Part shown: piece after piece, positions 4,786 to 5,780 of the stretch | How positions within the stretch are numbered: position 1 is the stretch's first letter | Layout: each line of letters begins with the position of its first letter | NCBI GenBank assembly: GCA_028287455.1 | Contig: JAQBPP010000072.1 | Span: 1 to 5,780, forward strand | Reading direction: 5' to 3' | DNA: 5,780 bases | Source of the DNA: Bacilli bacterium | GTDB taxonomy: Bacteria; Bacillota; Bacilli; Tumebacillales; JAQBPP01 | Notes under the pieces: generated by a model | What the model was told of the DNA's origin: nothing | What the model saw: the letters and a program-made list of their open reading frames with translations, nothing else | Database searches by the model: none | Position numbers and translations under genes: made by a program

Positions 4786-5780
4786 TCACAGTTCAGAGTT
4801 TACTTCCGTCAAATTTGACTTCCTAAATAGCTCTGGCCGTGTCTTTCCTAGTACAGAAACATACACTATGCCCACAAGTGCAAAGATGACACATGCTAAA
4901 ACGACACTCTTGCCCAATGCAAAACCGGCTCCCCAAAGGCTAACGAAAAATGCTTGATACAGGACGTAAGCTAAAATCACAATTCCTATAACCGGAATGA
5001 CACCATTCCCAATCCAATTGAATGATTCCTTTTTGTATCGCGCATAGTACAGCAGGTTTGACAGGTTGACGAATAGATACGTCAGGACAGCGAAGAATAC
5101 AGTGGCTTCACCGCACCACGTCCACACGTTCATTGCACCGGAGATAGAGGCAACTAGTATACAAACCACAATTACGAGACCGAATCCGAAGTGAAGCGCA
5201 TTCCACGGTGTTCTATACTTTGCATGAAGCCGGCCGAGTGGTTTTGGCATCGTACCATCCCGTCCCATTGCAAAGAGCACACGACCGATAGTGAGCATAC
5301 CGCCTAGATATGATCCAGTAGCGGCTGTCATACCTGTTAGGGTAACGATGATGTTCCACCTATGCCAATAGACATTGGCAATTGGGGTAATCGGCGTAAC
5401 ACCTTGACTAGCCAGTTGAGCAACTTGTGCAGGTGGCACGGCCAAGCTGAACGCCCAAGAGCTAAACATCCAGAATACTCCCACCAGTAAAACTGCGAAG
5501 ATGGTTGCCTTCGGAATGAGGACTTTCGGTGCTTTGGTTTCTTCAGCAACCGTGCTAATTACGTCGAAGCCCGTAAAAGCCAATATACCAAACAGAACGG
5601 CGTGGAATATAGCAGGGAAGCCGCCAGTGGCAGCGGCGGGATTAAACGGAGCCGCCGAAACGCGCCCGTGTGCACCTTGAACGACAAGAATGGTGACGCT
5701 AAGTGCGATAATCGTGATCATTTCAAAAACCATAAAGACAACCGCGGTTTTTGCAGTCACATTTACCTCTCTGTACACGG
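4786..5780 (-). CDS. APC-superfamily amino acid permease (partial, N-terminus off the window)
   Basis: This is a cytoplasmic-membrane secondary transporter for amino acids or related amines. The 330 visible residues hold about eight hydrophobic helices, so roughly the first four of the usual twelve lie beyond the right edge. Counting from the first full codon, FTGFDVISTVAEETKAP (68-84) matches the conserved APC segment (F-x-G-F-[ED]...AEE-[TV]-K-P), and GRVLFAMGRDGTMPKPLGRL (165-184) matches the later conserved loop (R-x-x-x-x-[MA]-x-R-D-G-x-[ML]-P). The GTG at 5776-5778 is only an internal valine, not a start. The C-terminus is short and polar (RPELFRKSNLTEVNSEL) and ends at a TGA at 4786-4788, 13 bases from the stop of the convergent kinase. 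The substrate cannot be determined, and no neighbouring catabolic gene is visible to suggest one. Confidence 0.93.
   Translation of the reverse strand, partial: VYREVNVTAKTAVVFMVFEMITIIALSVTILVVQGAHGRVSAAPFNPAAATGGFPAIFHAVLFGILAFTGFDVISTVAEETKAPKVLIPKATIFAVLLVGVFWMFSSWAFSLAVPPAQVAQLASQGVTPITPIANVYWHRWNIIVTLTGMTAATGSYLGGMLTIGRVLFAMGRDGTMPKPLGRLHAKYRTPWNALHFGFGLVIVVCILVASISGAMNVWTWCGEATVFFAVLTYLFVNLSNLLYYARYKKESFNWIGNGVIPVIGIVILAYVLYQAFFVSLWGAGFALGKSVVLACVIFALVGIVYVSVLGKTRPELFRKSNLTEVNSEL

Overview
The window looks like chromosomal DNA of a low-to-moderate GC Gram-positive, endospore-forming type of bacterium (Bacillales, perhaps near the Alicyclobacillaceae or Paenibacillaceae). The case rests on strong GGAGG-type ribosome binding sites, TTG starts, and an exported NodB deacetylase fused to a copper-amine-oxidase-N-like (stalk) domain, an architecture common in those families. 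The genus is inference. I see no rRNA, tRNA, CRISPR array, transposase, phage gene or insertion-sequence ends.

Layout from left to right. (1) Bases 2-70 hold what is probably the last 22 codons of a plus-strand membrane protein, followed by a 12-bp hairpin at 97-140. (2) A minus-strand type I ABC exporter half-transporter (153-2126) converges on that hairpin. Its translated start is probably a TTG behind a GGAGGG site, and a 21-codon leader ORF with its own ribosome binding site overlaps that start out of frame. (3) A minus-strand secreted polysaccharide deacetylase (2428-3528) lies upstream, separated from the exporter by a good intrinsic terminator at 2294-2328, so the two are probably separate transcription units. 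(4) A 335-base divergent intergenic region (3529-3863) has a few small palindromes and one unidentified 43-codon reading frame. (5) A plus-strand BadF/BcrA-type sugar kinase, N-acetylglucosamine-kinase-like (3864-4772), begins with TTG. (6) An APC-superfamily amino-acid permease on the minus strand runs off the right edge (4786-5780), ending 13 bases from the kinase stop.

The genes do not form one clear pathway. The deacetylase (cell-wall or chitin amino sugars outside the cell) and the kinase (phosphorylating amino sugars inside) could both serve amino-sugar turnover and share a divergent control region, but this is only suggested by adjacency. The exporter and permease are stand-alone transport genes. 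The features most worth a second look are the overlapping leader ORF at the exporter start, a roughly 47-residue proline-rich insertion in the exporter's nucleotide-binding domain, and a duplicated 10-residue element inside the deacetylase's C-terminal domain. I found no convincing new multi-gene system.
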